From JAABPW01 sp037132275 (lineage in GTDB: Bacteria; Verrucomicrobiota; Kiritimatiellia; CAIKKV01; CAITUY01), in the NCBI GenBank assembly GCA_037132275.1, contig JBAXPK010000008.1, positions 1 through 64,000 on the forward strand: 64,000 bases of DNA, written 5' to 3'. This document shows positions 8,883 through 18,898 of the stretch, one piece after another. The notes under the pieces are model-generated. The model was not told the origin of the DNA. It ran no database searches and was given only the letters and a program-made list of their open reading frames with translations. A program made the position numbers and the translations under genes. Position 1 is the first letter of the stretch. Every line of letters starts with the position of its first letter.

Positions 8883-9575
8883 CTACATTTCCATCACATG
8901 TCCGTCTTTCATTCGGATGACGCGGTCACACCGACTGGCAACCTCATCGTTATGCGTTACCAGAATCAACGTGTGCCGCTGTTCATGAGTCAGCTCAAAC
9001 AGACACTTCAGAATCGCCTCACCCGTAACACTATCCAAATTACCGGTTGGTTCATCCGCCAAAACCAATTCAGGCTCATTCATCAGCGCCCGAGCCAGCG
9101 CCACCCGCTGCTGCTCACCGCCTGACAGTTCAAGAGGCGTGTGCCCCAACCGACCCGACAACCCAACGGTTTCCAGCAGCGCTTCCGCGCGCCTGCGATG
9201 CCCGGCGCTCTGTCGGCGCATCCCCCAGATCGCCATGGTCGGCAATAGAACATTATCCAACACATCCAGTTCCGGAAGCAAGTGATACGATTGAAAAACA
9301 AAACCGATGTGGCGGGCACGGATCAGGGTCCGCTCGCGTGGAGTCAACCGGTACAGGGCCTGCTCCTTGAACCAGACCACCCCGGTTGTCGGCTGATCCA
9401 ATCCGCCCAGCGCGTGCAGCAACGTGCTTTTGCCAGCGCCGCTGGGGCCGATGATGGCCACCGTTTCGCCGGGCTGCACGACCACAGACACCTCGCTCAG
9501 CACCGTCAGCGGACGCCCCCCCATCTGGTAGGTCTTGGTGATCGCCTCCGCCTTGACTATGGAGTTGTTATTCAT
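8883..9575 (-). CDS. lolD: ABC transporter ATP-binding protein, LolD-like
   Basis: The ATPase of a lipoprotein-release type exporter, 230 residues. Walker A is GPSGAGKST, the Q-loop region is FVFQSYHLLPELDVLDNVLLP (typical of LolD/MacB), the signature is LSGGEQQRVALARAL, Walker B is LVLADEPTGNLD and the H-loop is ILVTHND. The ATG chosen (MNNNSIV) has GGTGGAGG nine bases upstream; a longer reading exists but has no good ribosome site. It overlaps the end of the permease gene, so the two are coupled. Lol systems extract lipoproteins from the inner membrane for transfer to LolA. A LolA-like gene lies two genes upstream. Confidence 0.9.
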   Translation of the reverse strand: MNNNSIVKAEAITKTYQMGGRPLTVLSEVSVVVQPGETVAIIGPSGAGKSTLLHALGGLDQPTTGVVWFKEQALYRLTPRERTLIRARHIGFVFQSYHLLPELDVLDNVLLPTMAIWGMRRQSAGHRRRAEALLETVGLSGRLGHTPLELSGGEQQRVALARALMNEPELVLADEPTGNLDSVTGEAILKCLFELTHEQRHTLILVTHNDEVASRCDRVIRMKDGHVMEM

Positions 9576-10791
9576 GCCGCAACGCCTCCACCGGGTCAAG
9601 CCGGGCCGCCCGCCAGGCCGGAATCAGGCCGGCCAGGGTACAGATCAGCACTACAGAGCCTGCCACCACAATCACATCCAGGGGCGCCGTCCGCGAAGGG
9701 ATCTCGCTGAGCCGGTACAATTCTTTCGGAAACAACTCCAGATTGAAGGTATCGGACAGCCAGCGGAGCAAATCATTGCGGTATTTCAATACCAGCAGCG
9801 CCGTTCCTACCCCTGACAAGGTTCCCACCATCCCCTCCATCCATCCCTGCCAGAAGAATATACGCATGATACTGCCGGATGAAAAACCAATCGCCTTGAG
9901 CAACCCGATTTCCCGGGTTTTTTGCACCGTCACGGTAATCAGGGTGTTGGTGATCCCGAAAGCCGCAACAATGGTGATAAAGATCAGGAGGAAAAACATC
10001 ATATTCTTTTCGACCCGCAGGGCGCTGAATATCTGGCGGTTCTGCTCCATCCAGGTGGTGACGTAGTATTCCGGACCGAGTTGGTTACGAATCTTCCGCG
10101 CCACATCCTGGGCGCGATACGGATCTTTAGCCATCAGCCGAATGGCCCCCACGCCACTTTCCAACCCGAACAGAGTCCGGGCCTTCTCCGTCGAACAGAA
10201 GACAAACCCGGAGTCATATTCCCACATCCCCACCTCGAAGATGCCGGCAATCCGGAACTCTTCCGGCAGGGTGATCTCATCCTTGTTTACATAACTCTTC
10301 GGCGAATTGATCAGAAGCTTATCCCCCACCCCTACGGCGATTCGCCGCGCAAGGTCAGCCCCGATTACCACATCCTGCCCCGCCACGCTAAACTTGCCCT
10401 GCGTCACGCTGGAGGGGATCTGACTTACTGAGGCCTCACGAGCCGAATCAATTCCACGGAGGAAGGGGGTGTAGATGTTATTATTGTGCTGAACGACCAC
10501 CTGCCCCTCGGTAGACGGCGCCACCCCGGCGACTCCGTCAAATCGAGCAAGCCGCTTCATGATATCGTCTTCCTCCGCAATCCCGCCGGACGCCGTGACC
10601 GTAAGGTGCGCATTGAACCCGAGTATCTTTTCTCGCCACATGTCGTCAAACCCGGTCATCACAGATAGCACAATCACGAGGACGGCCACCCCTAACAATA
10701 CCCCCAGCACCGAAATAACCGTGACCACGGAAAAATAGGTCCGCTTTGGCTTGAGATATTTCAGGGCTAGAAATAGTGAAAAAGGCATCAT
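9568..10791 (-). CDS. lolC: Lipoprotein-releasing ABC permease, LolC/LolE family
   Basis: A 407-residue inner-membrane permease with the MacB/FtsX architecture: one TM at about residues 20-45 (VVTVISVLGVLLGVAVLVIV), a large periplasmic MacB-like domain (about 46-270) and three C-terminal helices, the first including FLLIFITIVAAFGITNTLIT. The motifs KTREIGLLKAIGFSS and the C-terminal PAWRAARLDPVEALR are diagnostic of LolC/LolE. Only one permease gene is next to the ATPase, suggesting a homodimer or LolF-like arrangement; a second permease elsewhere cannot be excluded. Two ATG codons in tandem begin the frame. It lies downstream of lysS. Confidence 0.92.
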   Translation of the reverse strand: MMPFSLFLALKYLKPKRTYFSVVTVISVLGVLLGVAVLVIVLSVMTGFDDMWREKILGFNAHLTVTASGGIAEEDDIMKRLARFDGVAGVAPSTEGQVVVQHNNNIYTPFLRGIDSAREASVSQIPSSVTQGKFSVAGQDVVIGADLARRIAVGVGDKLLINSPKSYVNKDEITLPEEFRIAGIFEVGMWEYDSGFVFCSTEKARTLFGLESGVGAIRLMAKDPYRAQDVARKIRNQLGPEYYVTTWMEQNRQIFSALRVEKNMMFFLLIFITIVAAFGITNTLITVTVQKTREIGLLKAIGFSSGSIMRIFFWQGWMEGMVGTLSGVGTALLVLKYRNDLLRWLSDTFNLELFPKELYRLSEIPSRTAPLDVIVVAGSVVLICTLAGLIPAWRAARLDPVEALRHE

Positions 10792-10813
10792 GGTTATTAT
10801 TAACTCTCAATAC

Positions 10814-12262
10814 TCAGGCGTCAGCTCCGATCGGCTTTAACTGCGGAAACAGGATGACATCGCGGATCGCCTCACTGCCTGTCAGCGTCATCACAAGCCT
10901 ATCAATCCCGATCCCCATCCCCCCTGCGGGCGGCATGCCGTGTTCCAACGCGGTCAGGAAATCCTCATCGACTTTCTGAGCCTCTTCCCCCGCCTGGGCT
11001 TCAAATCGGCGGCGCTGTTCGAGGGGATCGTTCAACTCAGAATAGCCGGGGGCAATCTCCTTGCCGCCAATCACCAGTTCAAACACATCCACGACAGAAG
11101 AATCATCCTCACAGCGTTTGGCGAGCGGCACCAACTCAGCGGGCAACCGGGTGACAAAGGTCGGATTCTGAAGAGTTTTCTCGATCACCTTGGAATATAC
11201 TTCCTGGGTAATCTCGTCGGCGCCCCAGGCTGGATCCACATACAGGCCCAGCGCTTCGGCCTTGAGGCGCAGAGCCTGCTTGTCCAGTGAAAACCAGTCG
11301 GCGCCCATACGCCCCATGACTAGGTCGCGGTAGGTCACCTCACGCCAGGGACGCGAAAGATCAATTGGTGCTTCCGGGTTCCCCACCATCAACGTACCCA
11401 TGACAACCTGGGCCACATGCGTGATGAGATCTTCGGCAAGATCCTTCATGCCACGCATGTCTGAATAGGCCTCATAGACCTCCATCATGGTAAACTCAGG
11501 GTTGTGGGTTCGCGAAAGCCCCTCGTTACGGAAATTGCGATTGAGCTCAAATACTTTATCGAATCCGCCTACCAGAAGCCGCTTGAGGTACAACTCCGGC
11601 GCAATCCGTAGAAACATTTTGCAACTCAAGGCGTCATAGTGGGTGGCAAACGGCTTGGCCGTGGCGCCCCCGGGCTGGGGCTGCATCATAGGGGTTTCCA
11701 CCTCCTGGAACTGGCGCTCGCAAAGACGGCTCCGGATTTCACGCACAATTTGGATACGCTTGTTAAAAACCTCGCGCACAGCCGGATTGGCAATCAGATC
11801 GAGATAGCGCTGGCGATAGCGCTGATCGGTATCTTTCAGCCCATGCCACTTTTCCGGCAGGGGCAGCAAGGCTTTCGATAGTAATGTCCAGCGTTCAATC
11901 TTGAGCGTTGGCTCACCGGTCCGGGTGGTGAACAACGTTCCCTCAACGCCAACGTGGTCGCCCAAATCGAGCAACTTAAACGCGTCAAACGCCGCCTCCC
12001 CTATGGCGTTCTTCTGGGCATAGATTTGAAAACGGTCGGAGCCATCCCGCAGGTCGGCGAAGATGCTTTTCCCCATATCACGAAATGTGGTGATACGACC
12101 GGCCATAGAAACCGGCTTGCTCTCCCCAAAATCCGCCCGGATTTCAGCCAGCCGCGCCGTGCGTTTGAAAGCCCGGCCGAACGGGATATAGCCCTTCCCC
12201 GCCAAGGCGATCATGTTCGCCTTGCGCTGCTCAACAAATTCGTTCTCGATAGGCTCTGTCAT
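10814..12262 (-). CDS. lysS: Lysyl-tRNA synthetase, class II
   Basis: Charges tRNA-Lys in the cytoplasm. The 482-residue protein has an N-terminal OB-fold anticodon-binding domain (about residues 50-150, with RITTFRDMGKSIFADLRDG) and a class II catalytic domain: motif 2 in ELNRNFRNEGLSRTHNPEFTM and motif 3 in PAGGMGIGIDRLVM, followed by DVILFPQLKP. The ATG used here has AGGA nine bases upstream. An in-frame ATG seven codons earlier overlaps the stop of the preceding LolA-like gene (TAATG) and is a real alternative. Placement between lolA-like and lolC genes suggests one operon. Confidence 0.95.
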   Translation of the reverse strand: MTEPIENEFVEQRKANMIALAGKGYIPFGRAFKRTARLAEIRADFGESKPVSMAGRITTFRDMGKSIFADLRDGSDRFQIYAQKNAIGEAAFDAFKLLDLGDHVGVEGTLFTTRTGEPTLKIERWTLLSKALLPLPEKWHGLKDTDQRYRQRYLDLIANPAVREVFNKRIQIVREIRSRLCERQFQEVETPMMQPQPGGATAKPFATHYDALSCKMFLRIAPELYLKRLLVGGFDKVFELNRNFRNEGLSRTHNPEFTMMEVYEAYSDMRGMKDLAEDLITHVAQVVMGTLMVGNPEAPIDLSRPWREVTYRDLVMGRMGADWFSLDKQALRLKAEALGLYVDPAWGADEITQEVYSKVIEKTLQNPTFVTRLPAELVPLAKRCEDDSSVVDVFELVIGGKEIAPGYSELNDPLEQRRRFEAQAGEEAQKVDEDFLTALEHGMPPAGGMGIGIDRLVMTLTGSEAIRDVILFPQLKPIGADA

Positions 12263-12282
12263 GATATTACATCCTGATTCCA

Positions 12283-13218
12283 TTATTTTTTCTCACCCAA
12301 AACTGGCATTGCCGGCTTTTCCACGGCATCTTCGTCCTCCCCCTCAAACAGCGAATCCGCTTTCCGGGCTCCTGCCGGTGGGTCAAAATCGAAGGTATCC
12401 ACCGGGATCGCCCCGTCCACCACCCAGTTTGAAAACTGGTTCAGCACGGTCATTTTCATCCCTTTTGGCAACGAAGCAGCCTCACCGGTCACGGCTGCAA
12501 AACTCTTCGACATATCACTCAAGACCTGCACCACAACCGGTTTCTCCCCGGAACTCACCCACAATTCCCAGTCAAATTGATCCTGAACAAACTTGATGTG
12601 ATCACAATCCATTCCCTCTACAAGCTCTTTTCCCGCGTAGGTCACAGACATCACCCCTTCCATGATGGCCGCATAGATATCCTCCCTCAGGAGATTATCC
12701 ACAAACAACATATTCCCAGCCATCGGCCCCACCCCCTCGGCCAGTTGCTCAAAAGACTTCGGGGCGTCCCGCTCCTCAAACCGGTTCAGTCCGGGCGCGT
12801 ATATGATCAATTTCTTCCCGTTGCAAACTACCGTGTTCCCCGTCATCCCCTTGACATACCGGAGCGAGAGACGGTTCGTCCTCTCCGCCGCCAGAGCATA
12901 AACGGCTGATATTTCCTGCTTCATCCCTTCCATTTCAGAATTAATTCGGAACGAGACGCTGCATCGGAACGTTTTTGCGGCCTGAAGATAAGTGGCCAAC
13001 CCCATCAAAACTTTTCCAACCTGTGGATCCGGCGAGGCTACTAGAAGGGATGGCGTTGCCACAGGGCCATTCGTTGCCATAGCCAGTTTAGCTACCACAT
13101 TGGTCACGGCCACATTGGTTACCGCCGACGCCAGGGGCAGGGGCGCATTGGTTTTGGCGTCATCGGCCAGCACCACACCGGCCACCATCAAGCCCGTCAT
13201 CCAGATCATTATTCTCAT
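12283..13218 (-). CDS. Periplasmic LolA-like / DUF2092-type protein
   Basis: A 311-residue protein with an N-terminal signal peptide (MIWMTGLMVAGVVLA). After a low-complexity linker, residues about 80-280 resemble the LolA/LppX-like or DUF2092 half-barrel: a start around YLQAAKTFRCSVSFRI, a central block NTVVCNGKKLIIYAPGLNRF and the later block YAGKELVEGMDCDHIKF. In the family such half-barrels bind lipid acyl chains. With LolD- and LolC/E-like genes downstream, a role as lipoprotein or lipid carrier is plausible but not proven. The C-terminus is acidic and probably disordered. The 3' end touches lysS. Confidence 0.75.
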   Translation of the reverse strand: MRIMIWMTGLMVAGVVLADDAKTNAPLPLASAVTNVAVTNVVAKLAMATNGPVATPSLLVASPDPQVGKVLMGLATYLQAAKTFRCSVSFRINSEMEGMKQEISAVYALAAERTNRLSLRYVKGMTGNTVVCNGKKLIIYAPGLNRFEERDAPKSFEQLAEGVGPMAGNMLFVDNLLREDIYAAIMEGVMSVTYAGKELVEGMDCDHIKFVQDQFDWELWVSSGEKPVVVQVLSDMSKSFAAVTGEAASLPKGMKMTVLNQFSNWVVDGAIPVDTFDFDPPAGARKADSLFEGEDEDAVEKPAMPVLGEKK

Positions 13219-13221
13219 ATC

Positions 13222-13719
13222 CTATCCCTTCAAAAACGGCAGATAAATCGCCTCGTCACTATCCACAAAATCCTCCACACACAGGTGACGCCCTTCGCCA
13301 GGCATCGAAACATATTTTCCCGTTGCGGTCGCTAGAACGATTTGATTGGCATCCACAATCCGACCTTCAGTGGCGACCAAACGGGCCTTATCCAAGGTAA
13401 TCCACCCCTCAATGCGGATGGGTTTCCAGGCAACGACCGGCTGTTTTAAACGCACGGTCAGTTCCGCAGCCACAGAGGCCCCCTTGAACGTCAAAATCGC
13501 CGCCCACGTCATGACTTCATCCAGAAGCGTCATGGAGATGCCGCCGTGGACAAGATGACGATAGCCAAGATCCGCCGCTCTCGGCACATGGTTCAGCACA
13601 ACCGTGTCGCCCTCCACCCGGGAACGCAACTTCAGTCCGTGAGGATTATCCTGACCACACACAAAGCACGTCTTTGTCCAAGGCAATGTACCTTCCTGAT
13701 ATTCCCACGGCCTCTTCAT
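13222..13719 (-). CDS. Hotdog-fold thioesterase, PaaI-like
   Basis: A 165-residue single hotdog domain. The motif HLVHGGISMTLLDEVMTWAA holds the conserved His-Gly-Gly and the catalytic Asp/Glu of PaaI-type thioesterases. An N-terminal CFVCGQDNPHGL segment is common in a subfamily of this fold. The substrate is probably an acyl-CoA, but nothing here fixes which. The start chosen overlaps the stop of the LemA-like gene (TGATG) and has GGAG eight bases upstream. An upstream in-frame start is possible but less likely. It is followed four bases later by the LolA-like gene, so it is probably in the same transcript. Confidence 0.85.
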   Translation of the reverse strand: MKRPWEYQEGTLPWTKTCFVCGQDNPHGLKLRSRVEGDTVVLNHVPRAADLGYRHLVHGGISMTLLDEVMTWAAILTFKGASVAAELTVRLKQPVVAWKPIRIEGWITLDKARLVATEGRIVDANQIVLATATGKYVSMPGEGRHLCVEDFVDSDEAIYLPFLKG

Positions 13720-14225
13720 CAAAATAACTCCGCCGGCCTGACCATCCCCCACGAGGCCAGTACCCGGCCGGCACCTCGCCGCTGGATGGTATTAAACAGT
13801 TCGACCTGCCGGTTATAGGACTCTTTCAGTACATCAATGCGCATTTCCTGCACCCTGATCCTCTCGCGCAACGGAGACAGGATGTCCAACGTCTCAATCG
13901 GCGCCATCGAATCGAGTTGCGTAAACACTCGCTGGATCGCGGCTGACAACCGGGCTTCAGCCTGCGAACAGTCAGCCACTCCCTCGACATTCGACGCAAG
14001 ATCACAGGCGTTACCCAGGACATCAAGCACCGGGGCGACAATTGCCGGAACCGCAGCCACAATGTAGGGAATCATTTCCCGCCTAGCCAGAAGAGCTGCT
14101 TTCAAGTCATCCCAGGCCTCCCCCATCTGCAACCTGGCAAATCGCAATAATTGGTACGCCTGAGCAGCCCATAAAACGCCGCCCAGGATCACCATCGAGA
14201 TTATGATTAGCAAAACAGGACGCAT
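13719..14225 (-). CDS. LemA-family membrane-anchored protein
   Basis: A 168-residue protein with an N-terminal TM helix (PVLLIIISMVILGGVLWAA) and a helical LemA-like domain. Recognisable parts are AWDDLKAALLARREMIPYIV, the central coiled helix and the C-terminal SYNRQVELFNTI followed by VLASWGM. LemA proteins are of unknown biochemical function; the N-terminus is usually outside and the helical bundle inside. No good Shine-Dalgarno is visible for either this ATG or the upstream start nine codons earlier, which would overlap the preceding gene by 17 nt. The stop overlaps the thioesterase start. Confidence 0.75.
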   Translation of the reverse strand: MRPVLLIIISMVILGGVLWAAQAYQLLRFARLQMGEAWDDLKAALLARREMIPYIVAAVPAIVAPVLDVLGNACDLASNVEGVADCSQAEARLSAAIQRVFTQLDSMAPIETLDILSPLRERIRVQEMRIDVLKESYNRQVELFNTIQRRGAGRVLASWGMVRPAELF

Positions 14226-14235
14226 GGATACACAT

Positions 14236-15633
14236 TCAGGAAGTCGGGTCATTCAACAGCATGTCGCCCTTGATTTCAAACCCTTTCGGAAGCCGTGCCG
14301 CCAGGCTTTCGACGCTGTGGGCGTAGGCCGAATCTATCTCGATTTTGACCGAGACCTGCCCATTGGCATAACGGGGAACTTTTATCCCGAGGGCCTCGAA
14401 CCAGCGAGCAAATTTCTCGATCATGGCCGCACGGGAGGACTCCGGAGAATCATTGCCTTCCGCGTTCTTGACCGGGGCAAATTCGTCCTCCCTGGCAAAC
14501 GCCATGATCAAGGACTCTTTCGCATCCGGCAGGGCGTCGAAAATAAACTTCTCAAACTTGTACGCATTCGGTTTCTCCGGCTTGATCGTAACGCCATACT
14601 CATCGCAAAATGACACTTTCTTATGTGCCTTATGAAGCGGAAGCCCTGCGGAGACCTCACGCCCCAGGAACTCGAGCGAAAAAATATGAATGGCCACGCT
14701 TCCAAATTTTAGCACCAACTCCCCATCGGGCCGACGGGCATTTTTCTGTTCTGAGGTCAGTTCAATATACTCGACGACGGAGCACCGGCCGTTCCGAACT
14801 ACCGTGACACCCAGCCCCTCATCGGCATCGCGCTTGGAGCAAACCTTCAGCGACATATCGGCGTTGCGCTGCAGATGCAGCCCGACAAAAGCCGGGTCCG
14901 CAATCTCCACAAGCGGATTATCCACCTGAAAATAGAACAGCGTGGTCAACCGGCGGGCTTTCATGTCCGTCAGCATTCCCCGCCTATCCAGGGCCGAGAG
15001 AATTCCGCCATGGCCATCCGGGGCGGAAAACAATTTATCCGGCGCCTCAAGCACAATCCGACCATCCGGGTAAAACGCAGGGAGAGTACCCTGGATAAAG
15101 AACTTCACACGCTCGGGATTGAGCCCGAAATACTTCTTCGAATCGAAGAAGGCGCGTGTATCGGCATCATTCCCGCCACTGGTCATGATATAAAAAGGAA
15201 TCCGGGTATTATAATACCGTTCCAGCGCCAGGATCTTCCGGGCATGAATTTCAAACAAGGAGGCGTGAGTGAGAGGAGCCAGGCGATAGGTTCCCTTGGG
15301 CCCATCATATCCCAAACGGGTTCCCTGTCCTCCAGCCACGAGGATGACGCCCACCTGCCCCGCCCTCAAGGCCGCCTCGCCAATCCTCAGGGGTTCTGGG
15401 ACCTTCTCCGGTGTTAGCGAAACCACCGGGGCCGGTATAATCTCACCCTGCGGTTCCCCCGCCTCACCACCCGCTTTCAACTTATCCTGAATTCTGGCGA
15501 TGGTCTTGAAATCCAGGGCCTCAATCTGACTGAGCAGCCCGACTTTCTGCTTTTCATCCAGGCGGTCCCAGTATTTCAGCACATGCCCCTGCCCATGCTG
15601 CTCCAAGTCCCGTTTCGCTTCCTGATAGGTCAT
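14236..15633 (-). CDS. UDP-sugar pyrophosphorylase, UAP1/UDPGP type
   Basis: A nucleotidyltransferase of 465 residues that makes a UDP-sugar (UDP-GlcNAc, UDP-GalNAc or UDP-glucose) from UTP and a sugar-1-phosphate. The signature LVAGGQGTRLGYDGPKG is the UTP-binding loop of eukaryotic-like UAP1 enzymes, distinct from bacterial GlmU. Further blocks are FYIMTSGGNDADTRAFF, DGHGGILSAL, YFQVDNPLVEIADP and the substrate-binding SVAIHIFSLEFL. AAGGAG lies eight bases before the ATG. It starts just inside the end of the DUF2723-TPR gene. The sugar specificity cannot be read reliably. The product could feed peptidoglycan or surface glycans. Confidence 0.88.
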   Translation of the reverse strand: MTYQEAKRDLEQHGQGHVLKYWDRLDEKQKVGLLSQIEALDFKTIARIQDKLKAGGEAGEPQGEIIPAPVVSLTPEKVPEPLRIGEAALRAGQVGVILVAGGQGTRLGYDGPKGTYRLAPLTHASLFEIHARKILALERYYNTRIPFYIMTSGGNDADTRAFFDSKKYFGLNPERVKFFIQGTLPAFYPDGRIVLEAPDKLFSAPDGHGGILSALDRRGMLTDMKARRLTTLFYFQVDNPLVEIADPAFVGLHLQRNADMSLKVCSKRDADEGLGVTVVRNGRCSVVEYIELTSEQKNARRPDGELVLKFGSVAIHIFSLEFLGREVSAGLPLHKAHKKVSFCDEYGVTIKPEKPNAYKFEKFIFDALPDAKESLIMAFAREDEFAPVKNAEGNDSPESSRAAMIEKFARWFEALGIKVPRYANGQVSVKIEIDSAYAHSVESLAARLPKGFEIKGDMLLNDPTS

Positions 15634-15646
15634 GTCATTCACTCCT

Positions 15647-18600
15647 TCATTTCCCACTCGTTCGGCGGCTCATACGGCGGAGGTCATCCTGCTCAGACTG
15701 ACTCAACCCCACCGGACGAACCAATAGATTTTCAGCCAGTTCCGCCGCCTTCTTGAAATCCCCGGTTTTTTCCGACAAAACGGCGAGATGATACTGCACC
15801 GAAGGGACATCAGGAATCAGCGACAACGCCTTTTTGAACAGCTCGTTTGCCTCCGTCAGTTTGCCCCGCTTCATCAGGATCATCCCCAACGTATCCCAAG
15901 CCGTGCCAGTTTTCTCCGACACCTTCAAGGCCGAGCGGACCAAGGCTTCAGCCTCGTCGAGTTGTCCTTGCTCCTGCAATACCCACGCCAGATCGTTCAT
16001 CACCAGTGGATCATTTTTCCGGGCCAAACTTTTACGGAGCGAGTTCTCCGCCTGGGCATACTCTTTACGTTCTAGCTGCATGCTCGCCAGCACCTGATTA
16101 GCGAAAGGATGCCCCGGATCGAGGATCAACAGGGTCCTGATATGCACGCCCGCCAAGTCACGCCGCCCTTCCTGCACATCCAATCGCAACAACAGATCAA
16201 GCAACAAGGGGGTATTCGGCCGTATCGTCAACGCCTGATCAAGATAGGTTCTAGCCTCGATGACCTGCGCATGTCGCAAGGCAATCTGGGCCAGTACAAC
16301 CGTCGTCATAAAGTCCTGCCCCTTCGCCCGGGTCAGTTTGCGTTCGCATTGCTCCAGCGCCTTGGCATCATTCTCCGCTATAAAGACGCCGGCGAGCAAG
16401 GCCCAGGCGGATGTGAGATCAGGATTCAAGTCCACCAACTCCTGCAGAATAACCCGGGCTTTACCGTTTTCTCCCGCAGCCAGATGCATCACCGCATATT
16501 CCATAGCAATCCGCTGCTTTGAGACCCCTGCTTTCTGCGCCCTGTCTAAGAGTGTTCCGGCTTCTTCAAACCGGTTTTTCTGGGCCGCCAACCGGGCCAA
16601 CGATATCAGAATACGGGTGTTCTTCGGGTCTTTTTCAATCAAATCACGAAGGATCTCCTCCCCTGCGTTCGATTGATCCTGAGCCAGATAGGCCATCGCC
16701 AACCCCTGGCTCAACTGATCTTTCCGATCCGGCGCCAATTCAATCGCCCGCTTGTAACCGGCCACCGCCATGCCGGGTTGTCCCGAGAACGCCCATGTCA
16801 TACCCAGGTTGGCATAGGCTTCCGGCATCCGGACATAGCCATAGACCCTTGACAGCGACCAGATCTGGAATTTCCGCTTGAGGGTTTTGGAAAACTCCAT
16901 GAACTCCGCCTTCACCTTGTCCGCGTCAGGTGCGGCGTAGCCGTGTTCATTCATGGTCAACTGGTTCAACATGGCGCTGATGTTGCCGGCATCCAATTCC
17001 CGCGCTTTGGCATAAGACTCATACGCCTGCTTGCGCCAGCCCAAATCTTCCAACACTACGCCGAGATTATTAGCCACCATGCTCAGATGCCGAAGCGCCG
17101 TGGCCGCTTGAAAAGCCAGCATCGGATCCTCTTTTCGAAGGGTGGCAAGCCCACCGATAAACGATTCTTTCCAGAAAGCCTGATGCCTCTTCCAAAGAGC
17201 CTCGGAATCGACTCCCTCGATGTCTCGAACCCCGTTAAAGAGAACGCAATTCGGCACTGGCTGGAGAGAGGCTGCCAGCCATAGATCCGGGAAACTTATC
17301 AAAGACACATGCTGGGCAAAATTGGTGTCAGAGTCCATCCACTCCCTGATGAATGCCTGGCCATCCACTTCCGCCAGACTTTTGAGCCTCACATCGTCAA
17401 ACGAGCCAGCTATCTGCTTCATGTACAACGCGTTATTTCCCAGCTGCAGATTCAATAAACGCAGGGGCACACCCATCTCCCTGGCTGCAAGTTGAAGATT
17501 GCTATCCATGACCCCGTCAGTTACCAACCAGTCCCTCCCCACCGCCGTTTTCACAACAGACTGGGCATACTGGTTCAGAACGCCCGCCGCCCTGGCATCC
17601 GCGCTTGAAAAGTTGAGCCCCCCCGCCACCAGGGCCGTGGCCATCAAGAGAAGTCCGGGAACCATGCCGCCATATTCACGGAACCAGAGTTTACCGCCCT
17701 CATCCTCTTCCGCATTCTGAAAAAACAGCCGGGAGAACAAGAGCCAATAGGCCACCAAGTACCCGAAACAAGACGCCAATAAGACATACGGGGTCACCAA
17801 CAGACGTGATGCCCCCAGAAGGCGCCAGGGTGAAAAGGGCACATTAAACAACACGGCAATCACAACCGCCGTCAGGATCACGTGGAGGATATAGAGGCCC
17901 CAATCCCGTTCTTCGTTCAGTCCGCGACGCGCCACCACCAGAACGGCCAACCATGGCACAATACCGACCAGGATTACCAGTAGCCACCCAATCTGCGGCA
18001 GACTGGTCGCAATCAACTGGTACTGACCTTTAAAAACAAAATAAAGCGCCTGCCAGAATCCGCCACTCTGGCTCAACTGGAATGCCTTACCGCCCTGCAT
18101 ATGCCAGGCGGCGGGAATATACAACAGCGTCCCCAAGGCCAGGCATCCGGCAATCGGCAATACACGCCGCCAGCGCAGATCGCCATTGATCCAAAGGGCA
18201 TAAAGGATCCCGGCCAGAACAAGCGGACCAAACACGATGAGCGTCGCGAACTCTACCACAAACGCACCATATAAAAAGGCAAAGGCCAGACCGGCCCACA
18301 CGGGGGCACGCCGGACAAACGTCAACAGCAGTTTCGCTAATATGAAAAGCGCCAGCACATCAAACGCGGCGGGATGGAACCGGTTGGCGGCATACCAGAA
18401 CGGAATGGCCCCCATCAAGGCCACACACCCCGCCACACCGGCCAACAGGGACGCCCGGTTCGCGGCACGCACAGTACGATCATTGATGGGGATCAGAGCC
18501 CACACGACATCCGAAATGATGCGAAAAAAGAGCCCGACCGCTCCTGCAGCACACACTGCGCTTAAGAGATTCAACCGGTCGACAAGAGTCCCAAACGGCA

Positions 18601-18802
18601 GCCGGGCAACCAAATCCACCACCCACCCGAAAAAAAGATGACTGGAAGCCCCTAACGGATTAAGCCCCAATTCCACCGCCATCAGGTTAGCGGACTCGCC
18701 CGGGTAAGCCCCCCTACTGAGAGTAATGACATAGAGCCCCAAAGCGAGAATCCCCATCAGAGGACCCAACCCCACATAAAGTTTGTTACGTGTATTTGTC
18801 AT
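15647..18802 (-). CDS. DUF2723-type membrane protein with long TPR tail
   Basis: A 1051-residue protein in two halves. Residues about 1-430 hold around ten hydrophobic helices and resemble DUF2723, the family related to protein O-mannosyltransferases and TMEM260; the usual acidic loop is present in variant form (RGAYPGESANLMAVELG). Residues about 590-1040 are tandem tetratricopeptide repeats, for example NLGVVLEDLGWRKQAYESYA and DTLGMILMKRGKLTEANELF. A periplasmic glycan- or protein-modification role is inferred. The ATG chosen starts MTNTRNK; a TTG start 29 codons upstream is possible but has an odd N-terminus. The ribosome site is weak at both. Confidence 0.8.
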   Translation of the reverse strand: MTNTRNKLYVGLGPLMGILALGLYVITLSRGAYPGESANLMAVELGLNPLGASSHLFFGWVVDLVARLPFGTLVDRLNLLSAVCAAGAVGLFFRIISDVVWALIPINDRTVRAANRASLLAGVAGCVALMGAIPFWYAANRFHPAAFDVLALFILAKLLLTFVRRAPVWAGLAFAFLYGAFVVEFATLIVFGPLVLAGILYALWINGDLRWRRVLPIAGCLALGTLLYIPAAWHMQGGKAFQLSQSGGFWQALYFVFKGQYQLIATSLPQIGWLLVILVGIVPWLAVLVVARRGLNEERDWGLYILHVILTAVVIAVLFNVPFSPWRLLGASRLLVTPYVLLASCFGYLVAYWLLFSRLFFQNAEEDEGGKLWFREYGGMVPGLLLMATALVAGGLNFSSADARAAGVLNQYAQSVVKTAVGRDWLVTDGVMDSNLQLAAREMGVPLRLLNLQLGNNALYMKQIAGSFDDVRLKSLAEVDGQAFIREWMDSDTNFAQHVSLISFPDLWLAASLQPVPNCVLFNGVRDIEGVDSEALWKRHQAFWKESFIGGLATLRKEDPMLAFQAATALRHLSMVANNLGVVLEDLGWRKQAYESYAKARELDAGNISAMLNQLTMNEHGYAAPDADKVKAEFMEFSKTLKRKFQIWSLSRVYGYVRMPEAYANLGMTWAFSGQPGMAVAGYKRAIELAPDRKDQLSQGLAMAYLAQDQSNAGEEILRDLIEKDPKNTRILISLARLAAQKNRFEEAGTLLDRAQKAGVSKQRIAMEYAVMHLAAGENGKARVILQELVDLNPDLTSAWALLAGVFIAENDAKALEQCERKLTRAKGQDFMTTVVLAQIALRHAQVIEARTYLDQALTIRPNTPLLLDLLLRLDVQEGRRDLAGVHIRTLLILDPGHPFANQVLASMQLERKEYAQAENSLRKSLARKNDPLVMNDLAWVLQEQGQLDEAEALVRSALKVSEKTGTAWDTLGMILMKRGKLTEANELFKKALSLIPDVPSVQYHLAVLSEKTGDFKKAAELAENLLVRPVGLSQSEQDDLRRMSRRTSGK

Positions 18803-18898
18803 AAGCCCAATAGATTGGCCGATTTGACACAAAGAGGCAAGAATGAAGCGGATGAAGCGGAGCGGAGTGAGAATAATTACGGTGTTCAATAACGAGCA